In this document: piece after piece, positions 16,785 to 24,723 of the stretch
Layout of the letters: every line of letters begins with the position of its first letter
How positions within the stretch are numbered: position 1 is the first letter of the stretch
NCBI GenBank assembly: GCA_016794035.1
Contig: JAEUHS010000082.1
Location: 1 to 62,937 of the forward strand
DNA: 62,937 nucleotides
Reading direction: 5' to 3'
Source: Planctomycetota bacterium
Lineage (GTDB): Bacteria > Planctomycetota > UBA1135 > UBA2386
Notes under the pieces: model-generated
The model's database searches: none
Seen by the model: the letters and a program-made list of their open reading frames with translations, nothing else
What the model was told of the DNA's origin: nothing
Translations under genes and position numbers: made by a program

Positions 16785-17567
16785 TCACGACGTGCCTCCG
16801 CGCGGCAGTCGCCACAGGCGCCAGTACTTCTTCCAGTCGGTGTAGGCGGCCATCGCCGCGATCACGAGGCCGCGCCAGCCGTCGAGGAAGCCCAGCTTGA
16901 GCACCAGGCTCTTCACGAACACGGCCGGTGGCCGCACCAGCAGGTCGAACGGACGCGTGCGCCGGCCCTCGGCCGACATCGCCTGCGCGGCGATGCGCGT
17001 GAACGAGTCGATCGTGCGCAGGTGATGCGCGAAGTCGCGATAGCTCAGATGCTCGATGCTCTCGCCGAGCGGTTCGCAGGTCGCACCGGCATCGAGTTCG
17101 ACGCGGTCGTGGGGATTGCGGCCGCCCCATCGCGCGCGCCGGCGATCGAACAGGCGCACCTTGCGATCGGGCACGAACAGGCCGTGTCGCGGCACCGCAC
17201 CGAGGTAGTGGTTGCGCCGCGGCATCTCGTAGGCGTCGGCGCACAGCCCGTCCAGCCGCAGCCGCTGCAGCCGCTGCTGCAGCTCCGGACTGCAGCGCTC
17301 GTCGGCGTCCAGGCAGAGCACGTGGTCGAAGCGGGCCTGCTCGACCGCGAACTGTTTCTGCTGCCGATGGCCCGGGAACGGCACGTTCTCGATCACGCGC
17401 GCGCCGAGGTCGGCGGCGATCGTGCGGGTTCCGTCGGTGCTGCCGCTGTCGACCACGACGACCTCGTCGCAGAACGCGAGCGAGCGCAGACAGTCGGCGA
17501 TGCGATCCGCCTCCTGGTGGCAGATCACGCAGGCGCTGATCGGCGTCGGGCGCCGGTCAGCCGCCAT
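16785..17567 (-). CDS. Glycosyltransferase family 2, WaaE/KdtX-like
   Basis: This GT-A enzyme of 260 residues begins ISACVICHQEADRIADCLRSL, has the donor-site DSGSTDGT (about residues 40-47) and the metal-binding LDADE (about 85-89). Its length and the C-terminal hydrophobic part (FVKSLVLKLGFLDGWRGLVIA) match the WaaE/KdtX subfamily, which adds glucose or heptose to LPS core. Its start overlaps the end of the upstream small gene by 11 bases. Confidence 0.85.
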   Translation of the reverse strand: MAADRRPTPISACVICHQEADRIADCLRSLAFCDEVVVVDSGSTDGTRTIAADLGARVIENVPFPGHRQQKQFAVEQARFDHVLCLDADERCSPELQQRLQRLRLDGLCADAYEMPRRNHYLGAVPRHGLFVPDRKVRLFDRRRARWGGRNPHDRVELDAGATCEPLGESIEHLSYRDFAHHLRTIDSFTRIAAQAMSAEGRRTRPFDLLVRPPAVFVKSLVLKLGFLDGWRGLVIAAMAAYTDWKKYWRLWRLPRGGTS

Positions 17568-17895
17568 GCGCGCCCTCCGCCGCGGCGGCAGGGTCGTCGC
17601 CGTTCATGCGCGCCTGGATCCGTTCGAGCGCGTCCTGGATCTCCATCAGCCGCCGGCCCCAGTCCTGGATGCGTCCGTCCTGCTCGACGGCGCCGGCCGC
17701 GGCGCGCATCACGCGATGCCGTTCCTCGGGCGGGATGCCGAGGCGCTCGTGCAGCAGATACTGGTTGCTGTAGCCGAGCACCTGATTCCAGCGCAGCAGC
17801 TCGAGCACCTGGCCGAGCAGCTCGCAGAGCTGCAGTTCGGCCTCGGTCAGCCCCATCGAACGGGCCTTCTGTTTGCGCTTGCGGTTCGAGGTCAC
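17557..17895 (-). CDS. Hypothetical small helical protein
   Basis: The 112-residue protein is not recognised. It has a basic N-terminus (SNRKRKQKARS) and is predicted to be largely helical, with heptad-like spacing in ELQLCELLGQVLELL and in RLMEIQDALERIQARM; it has no membrane segment or signal peptide. The start is GTG. It overlaps the GT2 gene by 11 bases and heads the glycan cluster, so it could be an accessory factor, but that is inference only. Confidence 0.6.
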   Translation of the reverse strand: MTSNRKRKQKARSMGLTEAELQLCELLGQVLELLRWNQVLGYSNQYLLHERLGIPPEERHRVMRAAAGAVEQDGRIQDWGRRLMEIQDALERIQARMNGDDPAAAAEGAHGG

Positions 17896-17974
17896 GGGAG
17901 AGCGCCGGCGGGCGGGCGGGACGCGAGCGGGAACCGCTCCGGGCCACCGGCGCGGCCGTTGGCGAGGTTCCGGC

Positions 17975-18577
17975 TCACGCCTTGGCGAGATTGGCGCCGG
18001 CGAAGTCCCAGTTGACCAGGTGCTCCAGGAACGTCTTGATGTAGTCGGGGCGGCGGTTCTGGAAGTCGAGGTAGTACGCGTGCTCCCAGACGTCCATCGT
18101 CAGCAGCGGCGTGACACCGGCCTGCGTGATCGGCGTCTCGGCGTTCGGCGTCTTGGTGACCTCGAGCTTGCCGCCCTTCAGCACCAGCCACGCCCAGCCG
18201 CTGCCGAACTGCGTGGCACCGGCCTGGCTGAACAGCTCGACGAACTTCTCGTGGCTGCCGAAGTCGGTCGCGATCTTCTGCGCGATCGCGCCGGTCGGCT
18301 TGCCGCCGCCCTTCGGCTTCATCGACTGCCAGTAGAACGTGTGGTTCCAGACCTGGGCGGCGTTGTTGAAGATGCCGGCCTTGTCGGCCTTGCCGGCGGT
18401 CGCCTTGACGATGTCGACCACCGACTTGCCGGCGAACTCGGTGCCTTCGATCAGCTTGTTGCCGTTCGTCACGTAGGCCTGGTGATGCTTGCCGTGGTGG
18501 ATCGACAGGGTCTGGCTGTTGATGTGGGGCGAGAGTGCGTCGAGCGCGTACGGCAGGGGTGGAAGTTCTAGGGCCAT
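17975..18577 (-). CDS. sodB: Superoxide dismutase, Fe-type
   Basis: This cytoplasmic enzyme disproportionates superoxide. The 200-residue product aligns along its whole length with SodB: metal ligands His27 (SIHHGKHH), His79 (WNHTFYW), Asp162 and His166 (DVWEHAY). Gln75 in NNAAQVWNHT, in the position used by iron enzymes, favours Fe over Mn. ATG 18577 has a GGAG Shine-Dalgarno 6 bases upstream and a TATCGT -10 box about 58 bases upstream, so this gene has a leader, unlike several neighbours. It is divergent from mazG. Confidence 0.95.
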   Translation of the reverse strand: MALELPPLPYALDALSPHINSQTLSIHHGKHHQAYVTNGNKLIEGTEFAGKSVVDIVKATAGKADKAGIFNNAAQVWNHTFYWQSMKPKGGGKPTGAIAQKIATDFGSHEKFVELFSQAGATQFGSGWAWLVLKGGKLEVTKTPNAETPITQAGVTPLLTMDVWEHAYYLDFQNRRPDYIKTFLEHLVNWDFAGANLAKA

Positions 18578-18635
18578 GATGGTCTCCGGGTCGGGCGCCG
18601 CGCGGGAACGCGCGGTCGCCGAACGTGGACCGCCT

Positions 18636-18641
18636 ACGATA
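18636..18641 (-). promoter_or_regulatory. Putative -10 box TATCGT of the superoxide dismutase gene
   Basis: The TATCGT hexamer on the minus strand implies a leader of about 50 bases that includes GGAG at 18584-18587, 6 bases before ATG 18577. Confidence 0.45.
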
Positions 18642-18706
18642 CGGAACCGGCGCGGCGCCGCACGCCGAAACCGCACGGGACCGCGGTCGGGAACCGGCCG
18701 GATCGC

Positions 18707-18712
18707 TACCCT
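18707..18712 (+). promoter_or_regulatory. Putative -10 box TACCCT before mazG
   Basis: GCTACCCT ends 7 bases before ATG 18720; transcription would start at the ATG. Confidence 0.5.
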
Positions 18713-18719
18713 GCAGCGC

Positions 18720-19526
18720 ATGAGCGAAGCACCCGGCGAAACCCCTGCGGCGAGCCTGCCCGGCTGGCGACGACTGCTGGCGACGATCGCCCGCCTGCGC
18801 GCACCGGAGGGCTGCCCGTGGGATCGTGCCCAGACCACCGCGACCATGGCGCCGCACCTGGTCGAGGAGGCGTTCGAGGCCGCGGATGCCCTGCGGCGTG
18901 GCGACGACGAGGACGCTCGCGAAGAGCTCGGCGACGTGCTGGTCAACGTGGCGATGATCAGCCGGATCGCGCACGAACGCGGCGCCTTCGACGTCGACGC
19001 CGTCGCCGCCGCCGCGGCGGCGAAACTGGTGCGGCGTCACCCGCACGTGTTCGGCGACCAGCAGGTCGACGGCGCCGAGCAGGCATATCGCAACTGGGAG
19101 CGGGCGAAGCGCAGCGAACAGGTGGACGGCACGCGGGGCGTGCTGGCCGGCGTGCCGGTGGCGCTGCCGGCGCTGCTGCGCGCGTTCCGCATCGGCGAGA
19201 AGGCCGCGCGCGCCGGCTTCGACTGGCCCGACCGCGACGGCCCGCGCGGCAAGGTCGACGAGGAGGTCGCCGAGCTGGACGCCGCGATCGCAGTCGGCGA
19301 CGCGGCCGCGATCGCCGGGGAACTCGGGGACGTCCTGTTCAGCCTGTGCAACCTCGCGCGCCACCTGGGCATCAACCCCGAGGTCGCCCTCGCCGCGACG
19401 ACCGACAAGTTCCAGCGCCGCTTCGCGGCCGTCGAGGCGGAGTTCGGCCACGAGCTGGCCGGGCGGTCGCTGGCGGAGCTCGACGCGGCATGGAACCGCG
19501 CCAAGGCGCGCGAGCAGGGCGGATGA
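18720..19526 (+). CDS. mazG: Nucleoside triphosphate pyrophosphohydrolase MazG
   Basis: MazG hydrolyses NTPs and dNTPs to monophosphates and clears damaged nucleotides or tunes (p)ppGpp. The 268-residue product has the double-domain form: the first domain carries GCPWDRAQT, Glu49, Glu50 and Glu53 (EEAFEAAD) and Glu69 and Asp72 (EELGDVLVN); the second has KVDEEVAELDAAI and GELGDVLFSLCNLARHLG. This matches E. coli MazG. A probable structured RNA and terminator follow. Confidence 0.93.
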   Translation: MSEAPGETPAASLPGWRRLLATIARLRAPEGCPWDRAQTTATMAPHLVEEAFEAADALRRGDDEDAREELGDVLVNVAMISRIAHERGAFDVDAVAAAAAAKLVRRHPHVFGDQQVDGAEQAYRNWERAKRSEQVDGTRGVLAGVPVALPALLRAFRIGEKAARAGFDWPDRDGPRGKVDEEVAELDAAIAVGDAAAIAGELGDVLFSLCNLARHLGINPEVALAATTDKFQRRFAAVEAEFGHELAGRSLAELDAAWNRAKAREQGG

Positions 19527-19561
19527 CGCGCAACCGCGGCGCCGGCGGCGGCCGTCGCGTT

Positions 19562-19622
19562 CCCGACGCCGCGTCGGGAACCCGCGGCGGACCACCGACA
19601 TCCGGCCCGGCCGACGGCCGGG
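19562..19622 (+). other. Two GC hairpins directly after mazG
   Basis: CCCGACG-CCG-CGTCGGG (19562-19578) and CCCGGCC-GAC-GGCCGGG (19606-19622) are perfect 7-bp stems with 3-base loops. They may stabilise the mazG mRNA end or belong to the structured RNA that follows. Confidence 0.4.
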
Positions 19623-19629
19623 ACCGGCT

Positions 19630-19810
19630 CCGCGATGAACGCCCCAACCAACTGTCTGGAAACGACTAAGGAAATAGCAAGCGGGCGCGACCCGCGCGCG
19701 GCACGCGGCGTGCATCCAGGGGCGCAGGTGGAAAGAAACGACTGGGCATGGGCCCAGTGGCAGGGATGGGCCTCGGTGTGGGGTGGTGCCTCGCCGAGGC
19801 CCCTTTTTTG
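19630..19810 (+). ncRNA. Candidate structured small RNA ending in an intrinsic terminator
   Basis: This lies in the 325-base gap between mazG and the convergent apbE gene. It is visibly A-richer in two single-stranded-looking patches (about 19645-19680 and 19728-19742), each containing GAAACGACT, and holds compact hairpins: GCGGG/CCCGC (19681-19695), GCACG/CGTGC (19701-19713), ACTGGGC/GCCCAGT with loop ATGG (19741-19758), then the terminator. GCCCC near 19640 can close onto GGGGC near 19718. No open frame fits. It does not match the conserved cores of RNase P, tmRNA, SRP RNA or common riboswitches that I know. No plus-strand gene follows for 2 kb, so a trans-acting RNA or a long mazG 3' UTR is more likely than a riboswitch. 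Confidence 0.45.
19768..19809 (+). terminator. Rho-independent terminator
   Basis: GGGCCTCGG (19768-19776) pairs with CCGAGGCCC (19794-19802), followed by a T6 run (19804-19809). A second GCCTC inside the loop can form an alternative shorter hairpin with GAGGC. Confidence 0.85.
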
Positions 19811-19851
19811 TACGCCGCGAAGGGCCACCACTGCTGGACGCGGCGCCCGGC

Positions 19852-20883
19852 TCAGCGCGGCCACGCGAACTCTGCCGGCCGCAGCCCCCCGTCGGCGGTG
19901 GCGATCAGGAACAGCGCCCCCAGCTCCCCCCCGGGCGGCTCGTCGAGCTGCTGCAAGCGCGGCAGCAGCGGCGCCGCGCCCTCGTCGCCGAGCACGAGGA
20001 ACGCCGTGCCGAGCGCGTCGGCAACGGCGGCGCTGCGCGCGAGCACGGACACGCTGACGACGCGGTGCGGCGCGTTCCGGCCGGTGCGCGGGTCGAACAC
20101 GTGATGCACGAACGTGCCGTCGCTGACGAAGCCGTTGCGGTAGTCGCCGCTGGTGCACAGCGCGCGGTCGCGCAGCGCCAGGCTGCGGATCGGCTGCTCG
20201 TCGCCGACCGCATCGGACGCTGGGTCGACGACTCCGGCCAGCCACGGCACGCCCGGCGCCTTCTCGCCGTGCGCAAGCACTTCGCCGGTGATCTCGAGGA
20301 AGAACGCGTGCACGCCGAGCGCGTGCAGGCGCACCGCGATCGCATCGGCGGCCGCCCCGGCGACGAGCCCGTCGAGATCGAGCTGCACGTCGGGGCGCTG
20401 CTTGCGGACCGCGCCGTCGCGCACCTCGACCCGGCGGAAGTCGACGCGCGCGGCCGCGGCCGCCAGCGCGGCGGCGTCGAGGTGGTGCGCCGGGTCCTGC
20501 TTCGCCGCGCGGTAGAGGTCCGACAACGGCTTCACGGTCGGATCGAACGCCCCGTCGGTGGCGGCCGCGATCCGCAGCGCCAGTTGCAGGACACCCGCGA
20601 ACCGCGGGGTTACCGCGAACGGCTCGGTGCTGGCGTGGCGGTTGCAGCGCGCGATCTCGGAGTCGTCGCGCCACTGGCTGAAGGCGAGGTCGCATGCGTC
20701 CAGCTCCGCCTGCACGACCGCGCGCACGCGATCCGGCGCCACCGACCGCACGAACTTGGCCTCCCAGGTCGACCCCATCGTGCGACCGCCGATGCGCTCG
20801 ATCGGCGGTTCGCCGGCGCATGCTGCGGCGACCGCGCAGGCGAGCCCGGCCAGCGCCGCGACCGGCAGCCGGGCAGTGGTCAC
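19852..20883 (-). CDS. apbE: FAD:protein FMN transferase, ApbE lipoprotein
   Basis: ApbE splits FAD and attaches FMN to a threonine of NqrB, NqrC and similar subunits, in the periplasm. The 343-residue protein has a lipoprotein signal ending AVAAACAG, then the family blocks GGRTMGSTWEAKF, CNRHAS, TDGAFDPTVKPLSDLYR, LDLDGLVAGAAADAI, TSGDYRNG, HHVFDPRTGRN and ADALGTAFLVLG. In the fifth block the usual G-I-A-K-G is G-L-V-A-G, losing the lysine. Its GTG start overlaps the stop of the FkbM gene. The nqr operon lies about 2.6 kb upstream on the same strand, which fits its role. Confidence 0.9.
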   Translation of the reverse strand: MTTARLPVAALAGLACAVAAACAGEPPIERIGGRTMGSTWEAKFVRSVAPDRVRAVVQAELDACDLAFSQWRDDSEIARCNRHASTEPFAVTPRFAGVLQLALRIAAATDGAFDPTVKPLSDLYRAAKQDPAHHLDAAALAAAAARVDFRRVEVRDGAVRKQRPDVQLDLDGLVAGAAADAIAVRLHALGVHAFFLEITGEVLAHGEKAPGVPWLAGVVDPASDAVGDEQPIRSLALRDRALCTSGDYRNGFVSDGTFVHHVFDPRTGRNAPHRVVSVSVLARSAAVADALGTAFLVLGDEGAAPLLPRLQQLDEPPGGELGALFLIATADGGLRPAEFAWPR

Positions 20884-21698
20884 GGTCGCAACCACAGCAG
20901 GTCGAGCCGCTCGTCGCCGCTCAGCTTCGCCTCGGGACACGGCTCCTGCCCGGCGGGCGTGACGAGGTGGGCCCGGTATCCGGCGCCGCGCAGCAGGTCC
21001 AGGCAGGCGGCCGGATCGAGCCCGCCGCGGCGCATGTACTTCGGCGCATACTCGATCAGCAGCGCCGGGCCGGCCGCCAGCAGCCGCGGCGCACCGCGCA
21101 ACGCGAGTTCCTCGTAGCCCTCGATGTCGATCTTGACGAACCCGACCCGTTCCGGCGCGATGTGCTGTTCGGCGAGGAAGTCGTCGAGGCGCACCGCGCG
21201 CACCTCGACCGGCGTCGCGCGGTTGATCGCCAGCAGCGAGTGCCGCCCCATGTTCTTCTCCGGGTAGGTGTAGAGCAGCTTGCTCTGGTTCGCCTCGGCC
21301 ACCGCCACGCCGTGCACGGTCACGCCACGGCAGCCGTTGCGGCGCACGTTCTCGCGCAGCAGTTCGAGGTTGCGCGCCTCCGGCTCGAACGCGTGCACCT
21401 GCGCGCCGGGGAAGCGCCGGCCGAGCAGCATCGAGTACCAGCCGAGGTTGGCGCCGATGTCGAGCGCCACCGCATCGGCGGGCATCGACAGGCGCTGCAG
21501 CACGAACGCCGTCAGGTCCGGTTCGTAGACGCCGCGCTTGTAGAGATGGCGGCCGACCAGGTCGCGGCTGAACGCGCGGACCTCGAGCCCGAGCGCGTCG
21601 ACGATGGCCGTCAGCTTGCGCCGACGCAGCAGATGCGTCCGCACGAACCAGCTGGCGCTGCGCAGGACAGAGCGATGATCCTCGGGAACGGGCAGCAT
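20880..21698 (-). CDS. FkbM family methyltransferase
   Basis: This SAM-dependent O-methyltransferase of 272 residues has the glycine-rich SAM loop VALDIGANLGWYSMLLG (about residues 78-94), the acidic HAFEPEARNLELL, and the FkbM signature FVKIDIEGYEELALRGA. FkbM proteins usually methylate sugar or polyketide hydroxyls, so a surface-glycan substrate is plausible. ATG 21698 is supported by a TATCCT box 11 bases upstream; the GTG at 21731 would precede it. Confidence 0.85.
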   Translation of the reverse strand: MLPVPEDHRSVLRSASWFVRTHLLRRRKLTAIVDALGLEVRAFSRDLVGRHLYKRGVYEPDLTAFVLQRLSMPADAVALDIGANLGWYSMLLGRRFPGAQVHAFEPEARNLELLRENVRRNGCRGVTVHGVAVAEANQSKLLYTYPEKNMGRHSLLAINRATPVEVRAVRLDDFLAEQHIAPERVGFVKIDIEGYEELALRGAPRLLAAGPALLIEYAPKYMRRGGLDPAACLDLLRGAGYRAHLVTPAGQEPCPEAKLSGDERLDLLWLRP

Positions 21699-21709
21699 GG
21701 CCTGGGCGC

Positions 21710-21715
21710 AGGATA
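21710..21715 (-). promoter_or_regulatory. Putative -10 box TATCCT before the FkbM gene
   Basis: The TATCCT hexamer lies 11 bases before ATG 21698 on the minus strand. Confidence 0.45.
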
Positions 21716-21888
21716 GGCACCGCTGGGGCACGCGGCCATGCCCGGCGCGCTTCTCGGCGGGGACGGCTCCCGCGACGCGACGCCGATGGACATCCGCCGG
21801 GGCAGGTTGCTGCGTTCGGCGCGGCTCGCGATGCTGGTGCTCGCTCGCGCCGGCAGCTCCGCCGGCCGGCGAACGATCGGCTCACCAC

Positions 21889-22902
21889 ATGAAACACCTC
21901 GCGGCGTGCGCTCTGGCCGTTCTCTGCCTGCCCGCGTGCAGCGGCATGCCGCTGGCGGTCGCGCCCGTCGACCCGGCGACCGCGCCGGCGTTGACGCGCA
22001 CCGAGTATCCGGGCGCAAGCCCCGGATTCGATGCCCGCAGCGACGATCCGACGTGGAACGGCGGCGACCAGGTGCTGTACGCACTGCGTCTGCGCAAGGG
22101 TGACGAGGTCCGGCGCTGGCTGCTGCGACTGGACGTGGTGCTCGGCGAGAGCCTGATCGCGCGCGTCGAGGACAGCAGCGAGCAGAAGATCGAGCTGTGG
22201 GAGAACCAGACCTGGACCTACCGCACCACCGAACACGGCGAGAGCCGGGAGCACCGGGTCACCTCCAAGATGCTGCCGGTCGGAGTCGTCGTCAGTGACG
22301 CGAACGGGCACGAGCTGACGAAGTCGCTGGTCAAGCTGCCGGCCCACCTGCTCGGACACGGTCTGCTGCCGGCGATCGACTGCGCCCTCGCCGGTGCGGC
22401 CGCCGACGGCGACGGCGCCGACCGGACCGACATCCGACCGGTCGTCGAAGCGATCCTGGGCACCATGTCGCTGCTGAACGTCGTGCAGGAGGACGACGCA
22501 CTGGCGCAGTACTTCTGGCAGGTCGTCGAGAAGCCGAGCCTGTGGTCCGTCGTCACCGGCCTCGGCGTCCAGGCGACGATGACCATGCCGTTCGAACAGA
22601 GCCTGCCGGCGACGCGGCTGCCCGCCGACCTGCCCCCGGTCGACCGCGCCTACGTCGTGCCGCTGCGGATCGACGTCAACGGCAGCCCCGCCCTGCTCGC
22701 CGACGTCGTCGCCGTCGATGCCCGGCGCCCCTACGCGCTCTGCGGCGGCATGGTCGCCGCCGTCGCCCGCCACCCCTCGAACCCCGACGTCACCTTCGAA
22801 CTGCAACTGCTCGCCGCACGCCTGGGCAAGGAACCCCCGGAGGCCGAGAGAGCTGATGGCTCGAGTGTGCATTCTGCGGCGACGCTGCAGCGGCAGCCCT
22901 GA
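21889..22902 (+). CDS. Hypothetical lipoprotein
   Basis: The 337-residue protein is not recognised. MKHLAACALAVLCLPACSG is a clear lipoprotein signal with lipid-modified Cys17. The mature part is soluble and mixed alpha/beta, with LRLRKGDEVRRWLLRLDVVLGES and RVTSKMLPVGVVVSDANG; there are no repeats or catalytic motifs I can name. It stands alone on the plus strand between divergent and convergent genes, and its function cannot be inferred from context. Confidence 0.75.
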   Translation: MKHLAACALAVLCLPACSGMPLAVAPVDPATAPALTRTEYPGASPGFDARSDDPTWNGGDQVLYALRLRKGDEVRRWLLRLDVVLGESLIARVEDSSEQKIELWENQTWTYRTTEHGESREHRVTSKMLPVGVVVSDANGHELTKSLVKLPAHLLGHGLLPAIDCALAGAAADGDGADRTDIRPVVEAILGTMSLLNVVQEDDALAQYFWQVVEKPSLWSVVTGLGVQATMTMPFEQSLPATRLPADLPPVDRAYVVPLRIDVNGSPALLADVVAVDARRPYALCGGMVAAVARHPSNPDVTFELQLLAARLGKEPPEAERADGSSVHSAATLQRQP

Positions 22903-23184
22903 TCGCCCCCCCTCAGCACCTGGCACGAGCGATCCACGAGTCCAGCCAGGAGTTCTCGGTCGCGCTGCGATCCACCCCGCTGCCTGACGGCGCCTGCACC
23001 CGGCCCACGGGCCTGCCAGCAGGTTCTTCCAGGCGACGCGGCAGCGACACCCAGGCGGAGCTGCACCCGACGGGCTCCTTCGGTGAAACCACGCGGGCAC
23101 GGCAGGAAATCCGTCGGAAATCGCACTCCTCCGATCCACGTCAGAGCGGCAACGCCGAGCGCGCACACTCAAGACATCAGCTCT
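22903..23184. other. Gap with no recognisable gene
   Basis: The 282 bases between the lipoprotein stop and the first repeat copy contain no frame with convincing coding features, no T-run terminator and no tRNA. Short open frames exist on both strands but are Pro/Arg-rich and unsupported. Confidence 0.5.
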
Positions 23185-23318
23185 GCAGGCGCGCCTCCCC
23201 GCATGGGCGTAGCCGCCAGTTGGCGTCCTCGCCCCGTCGTCGCTTCGGCAGCCCATGCGGACAACCGAGGTTCGAGGACTACGCCGGCCCAGCGGCGCGC
23301 AGCGCCGCTAGCCGCCGA
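23185..23318. repeat. Palindromic REP-like element, copy 1
   Basis: This 134-base copy matches copy 2 with three substitutions and one single-base indel. It contains a perfect inverted repeat, CCGCATGGGC (23199-23208) with GCCCATGCGG (23251-23260), and a tight hairpin AGCGGCG-CGCAG-CGCCGCT (23291-23309). No open frame lies inside. Confidence 0.85.
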
Positions 23319-23351
23319 TTCCCCGCGGTTGCGCCGTACGTCCCGCGCGCC

Positions 23352-23484
23352 GCAGGCGCGCCCCCCGCATGGGCGTAGCCGCCAGTTGGCGTCCTCGCCC
23401 CGTCGTCGCTTCGGCAGCCGATGCGGACAACCGAGGTTCGAGGACTTCGCCGGCGCAGCGGCGCGCAGCGCCGCTAGCCGCCGA
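23352..23484. repeat. Palindromic REP-like element, copy 2, overlapping the nqrF stop
   Basis: This 133-base copy has the same direction as copy 1, offset by 167 bases. Its right end includes the last codons and TAG of nqrF (23474-23476); the hairpin AGCGGCG/CGCCGCT (23457-23475) ends on that stop codon and may act as a 3' end structure. One base of the outer inverted repeat differs from copy 1. Confidence 0.85.
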
Positions 23485-24706
23485 AGTCGTCGAACCGGAT
23501 CATGTCCTTCTCGACGCCGAGATCGCCGAGCATCTTCTGCACGGCGCTGTTCATCATCGGCGGACCACACAGGTAGAACTCGATCTCGTCGACGTTCGGA
23601 TGGTCCTTCAGGTAGTTGTCGAACACGACCTGGTGGATGAAGCCCTTGTAGCCGGTCCAGTTGTCCTCGGGCTGCGGCTCCGACAGCGCCACGTGGTACT
23701 CGAAGTTCGGGAAGTCCTTCTCGATGGCCTCGAAGTCCTCGGTGTAGAACATCTCGCGCTTGCTGCGCGCGCCGTACCAGTAGCTGACCTTACGCTTGGT
23801 CTTCTCGGTGTGGAACAGGTGGAAGATGTGGCTGCGCAGCGGCGCCATGCCGGCACCACCGCCGATGTAGAGCATCTCGCGGTCGGTCTGGTTGATGTGG
23901 AACTCGCCGTACGGGCCCGAGATCGTGATCTTGTCGCCCTGCTTCAGCGAGAACACGTAGCTCGAGCAGATGCCCGGTGGCAGGTTCATCTGCCGCGGCG
24001 GCGGCGTGGCGATGCGGATGTTGAGCATCACCATGTTGCCCTCGGCCGGGTGGTTCGCCATCGAGTAGGCGCGGAACACCGGCGTCGGGTTGTCGGCGAC
24101 CAGGTCCCACAGCTTGAACTTGTCCCAGTCGCCGCGGAACTGCTCCTCGATCTCGAAGTCGCTGAACTTCAGCCCGTGGTACTCCGGAACGTCGATCTGG
24201 ATGTAGCCCCCCGACTCGAACTGGATGATCTCGCCCGGCGGCAGGTCGACGATCAACTCCTTGATGAACGTCGCCACGTTCTTGTTGGAGCGCACCGTGC
24301 ACTCCCACTTGCGGATGCCGAACACCTCGTCCGGCACCTTGACCTTCATCGGGCCGCGCACCTTGACCTGGCACGACAGGCGCCAGTGGTCCTTGGCCTC
24401 GGCGCGGCTGATGTGCGTCAGCTCGGACGGCAGGATCTCGCCGCCGCCCTCGAAGACCTGGCACTTGCACATCGCGCACGAGCCTTTGCCGCCGCACGCC
24501 GATGGCAGGAAGATCTGCTGGTTGCTGAGCGCCAGCAGCAGGTTGCTGCCGACGTCGACTTCCGGCGACTTCTCCGGGTCGTCGTTGATCAGCAGCTTGA
24601 CCTTGCCCTTCTGGACGAGCTTCATCTCGCAGAACATCAGCACCAGCACCAGGAGTACGATGACTCCGGTGAGGGCGATCACGCCGGTGAGGATCGTGGT
24701 CAACAT
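23474..24706 (-). CDS. nqrF: Na+-translocating NADH:quinone reductase subunit F
   Basis: NqrF is the NADH-oxidising entry subunit of the sodium pump. The 410-residue product has an N-terminal membrane helix (about 3-25), a ferredoxin domain with the [2Fe-2S] ligands Cys71, Cys77, Cys80 and Cys112, the FAD motif RAYSMAN (212-218), the NADH-site GGGAGMAP (282-289) and a C-terminal CGPPMM. The length equals that of the Vibrio protein. It is last in nqrABCDEF, 17 bases after nqrE, and its last codons lie in a repeated palindromic element. Confidence 0.97.
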   Translation of the reverse strand: MLTTILTGVIALTGVIVLLVLVLMFCEMKLVQKGKVKLLINDDPEKSPEVDVGSNLLLALSNQQIFLPSACGGKGSCAMCKCQVFEGGGEILPSELTHISRAEAKDHWRLSCQVKVRGPMKVKVPDEVFGIRKWECTVRSNKNVATFIKELIVDLPPGEIIQFESGGYIQIDVPEYHGLKFSDFEIEEQFRGDWDKFKLWDLVADNPTPVFRAYSMANHPAEGNMVMLNIRIATPPPRQMNLPPGICSSYVFSLKQGDKITISGPYGEFHINQTDREMLYIGGGAGMAPLRSHIFHLFHTEKTKRKVSYWYGARSKREMFYTEDFEAIEKDFPNFEYHVALSEPQPEDNWTGYKGFIHQVVFDNYLKDHPNVDEIEFYLCGPPMMNSAVQKMLGDLGVEKDMIRFDDFGG

Positions 24707-24723
24707 GGCAGTCGGTGCGGGGA

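Noticed and set aside
19630..19810. The structured gap region as RNase P RNA, tmRNA, SRP RNA or a riboswitch
   Set aside because: Conserved cores of those RNAs are absent, and no plus-strand gene follows closely enough to be riboswitch-controlled.
23260..23280. GGTTCGAGGAC resembling a tRNA T loop inside the repeat
   Set aside because: No acceptor or anticodon stem can be formed around it, and the same string occurs in both repeat copies.
23185..23484. The two repeat copies as ends of an insertion sequence
   Set aside because: Only 33 bases separate them, with no transposase gene and no target duplication visible.
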